The notes beneath the pieces were generated by a model. The model searched no databases. It saw only the letters and a program-made list of their open reading frames with translations, and was not told the origin of the DNA. A stretch of 64,000 nucleotides of DNA from Meloidogyne chitwoodi (lineage: Eukaryota; Nematoda; Chromadorea; Rhabditida; Meloidogynidae), in the NCBI GenBank assembly GCA_015183035.1, contig JACZZP010000007.1, forward strand, positions 2,232,001 through 2,296,000, written 5' to 3'. The position numbers were made by a program, and so were the translations under genes. Below, in pieces: positions 62,439-64,000 of the stretch (positions are counted from its first letter, which is position 1; every line of letters starts with the position of its first letter).

Positions 62439-64000
62439 TTAATATAAATAAATAATTTTATCTAAAAATTTAATTTAAATAATTTATAAAAAAAGGTAAG
62501 AATTGACAGGATTTTTGCAAGAAAAAGAGAAAAACATTGCATATTTATTGGAGTCCATTTAATCGTAGTCCACATATTCGCGAGAAAAGGCAAAACATTT
62601 TTTTAATCTTCTTTTCGTTATTAAATTGAAAAATTAAAAACAAAACTTTAAAAACTTTTCAATAAACTTTTGACTGATAATATAAAAGTTGAATAAATAA
62701 AAGAAGCAAAAAACATAAATATTAATAAAAGCAAATTTTTTATCTTTCATTGCGCGAAAAAAATATATTAAAAATATACCTGAATGACTCATACATCGAG
62801 AATAATTTTTTTAAAAAGAAAAATAAATTAACTAAATATTTTTATAAAAAATATTCTACTCTTCCAAAATAGTAGTAGAGACAATCGATGATGAATGTGA
62901 CTGATGGGTTGTTGTGAGGGCTCTGCTCTTTTCGTCGTTGAAAATATGTTTGTATAAATATTATATATTGTGGGTTTTGGTGAGATATATATAAACATAT
63001 ATTTATAAGTAAAAAAGCTAAATAATTAAAAAGGTAATGGATATTTAGATTGTTTAAATTTAATGGATTTTGTTTTTATACATGTCCATTTAATCGCAGA
63101 AGAGTAGTAAAATTACAAAATTTATTCTAATAGAAAGGCTATCCATCTTAAATAAAAAGACAGTCCTTTTAATATAAATGGGCATCAGAAAGCGTCTATT
63201 TACAAGACCTTTGATAAAAATGACCTTTAGAGTCTCTGTTACGAAAGATTAATTTTATAGGTAATTTTTATTTTCATTCAAATATTTGTTTTTTCCCTAT
63301 TTATAAATCACTTATTTATTTATTTATTAATAATTTTATTTACTTTAAAAAAAATCAGCAAAATTTTAAAATAAATAAATATATCTATTTTCATTGATCT
63401 CATCTTTCCTCAATAAACTCTTCAAAAAAAATTATTATAAAATTCCTCATTGATTTTAACTCTCTTTATACACCTATATAACGTTTTTCTTTTTTTTTAA
63501 AGAAAAAAAAAGAAAAACCTAAAAATAAGGGTCAATGGAGAACAATTGGTACAATTTTGGATGCAGCTATAGCTGCATCCAAATATTCATTTCTGATTGG
63601 TTGAATTTATCCACTTTATAATAATTTTTTTTTGGTCGTTAAAAATGCTTCTTTTTCACAAAAATTATTTTATTTACAAAATCTCGCTTCACACTTCTAA
63701 GATCACTCTTAAAGATTTCCGTTTATTTTATTTTTGATATTTCATTTCCAAAGAATAAAAATTTAAGTTTTGTTAATTTTGTGGTGAAAATGGCGATTAA
63801 CTGGCGATGTTTTTGCGTCCGAATTAAAAACAGCGAAATACTATAAAAACAGAGAAAAAGATAACTAAACAAGTTTCTTCTTTTAAATGCCAAAATTTTA
63901 TATATTTTTTTTAATTTTCTCAGTTAAATAACTTTTTGTTTTATCTTTCAGAGTAATTTTTTAATCTTTTTCTGCTTCCAAAGAGTTTTTACCAAAGAAA
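62439..64000. other. Intergenic region upstream of dip-2
   Basis: No ORF of note. It has CCATTTAATCG words near 62556 and 63087 and a perfect palindrome at 63556-63583. The part next to 62438 presumably includes the dip-2 promoter. A plus-strand gene might begin beyond the right edge. Confidence 0.5.
63556..63583. repeat. Perfect 28 bp palindrome
   Basis: The sequence around GGATGCAGCTATAGC is its own reverse complement for 14 bases on each side with no loop, in otherwise AT-rich DNA. Confidence 0.85.

Overview
The window is very AT-rich nuclear DNA of an animal, almost certainly a nematode. Genes are split by short introns with TTTTCAG/TTTTTAG acceptors, several start codons follow an AG acceptor by only a few bases (as expected after spliced-leader trans-splicing), and the gene set (EVA-1, RIG-5-type Ig protein, DIP-2) is typical of nematodes. 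The extreme AT content, Asn/Gln-rich exons and dense small intronic repeats fit a tylenchid such as a root-knot nematode, but the species is inference. No prokaryotic genes, viruses, CRISPR arrays or intact transposase genes were seen.

Layout: 1-8556 (+) is the 3' part of a giant gene whose protein is a tandem array of a ~110-140 residue module, then a basic Ser/Arg/Tyr-rich tail ending in a possible prenylation box (CGVL). 9026-12745 (-) is a secreted, probably membrane-anchored protein with four fasciclin (FAS1) domains. 12821-13139 (-) holds two exons of an apparent small Cys-containing peptide gene directly upstream in the same direction. 13391-14057 (+) is a small mitochondrial protein, probably an ATP synthase f-like subunit. 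14513-17138 (-) is an unidentified Glu/Ser-rich protein. 17458-18202 (+) is the oligosaccharyltransferase subunit KRTCAP2. 21765-24742 (+) is a three-Ig adhesion protein of the RIG-5/lachesin/DIP type. 26713-35065 (+) is eva-1, a two-lectin-domain transmembrane receptor. 35347-44898 (-) is a long low-complexity protein whose C-terminal part resembles Cas (p130Cas) scaffolds. 46370-62438 (-) is a complete dip-2 (disco-interacting protein 2) gene of about 16 kb. 62439-64000 has no gene that I can support.

Several genes (RIG-5-type, EVA-1, Cas-like, DIP-2, FAS1) belong to families acting in cell adhesion and axon or neurite growth. Such grouping may be chance; nothing in the sequence shows co-regulation.

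The most unusual signal lies between and inside genes. A family of ~70 bp hairpins has ten copies in introns and a spacer at 34.3-46.8 kb, nine of them within 6.6 kb. Several short 'words' (TTCCGGAA, ATCAGAATT, AATAAACTTGAA, GACAAAATGTC, GTTCCTTTCACAC, TTGGTGCC) recur across unrelated introns, and two of them have grown into minisatellites at 27.5 and 50.7 kb. There are also five tRNA-like decayed sequences, a 213 bp element with perfect 26 bp terminal inverted repeats, and a perfect 28 bp palindrome near the right end. Exon limits were placed by eye from reading frame and splice consensus, so they need transcript data.
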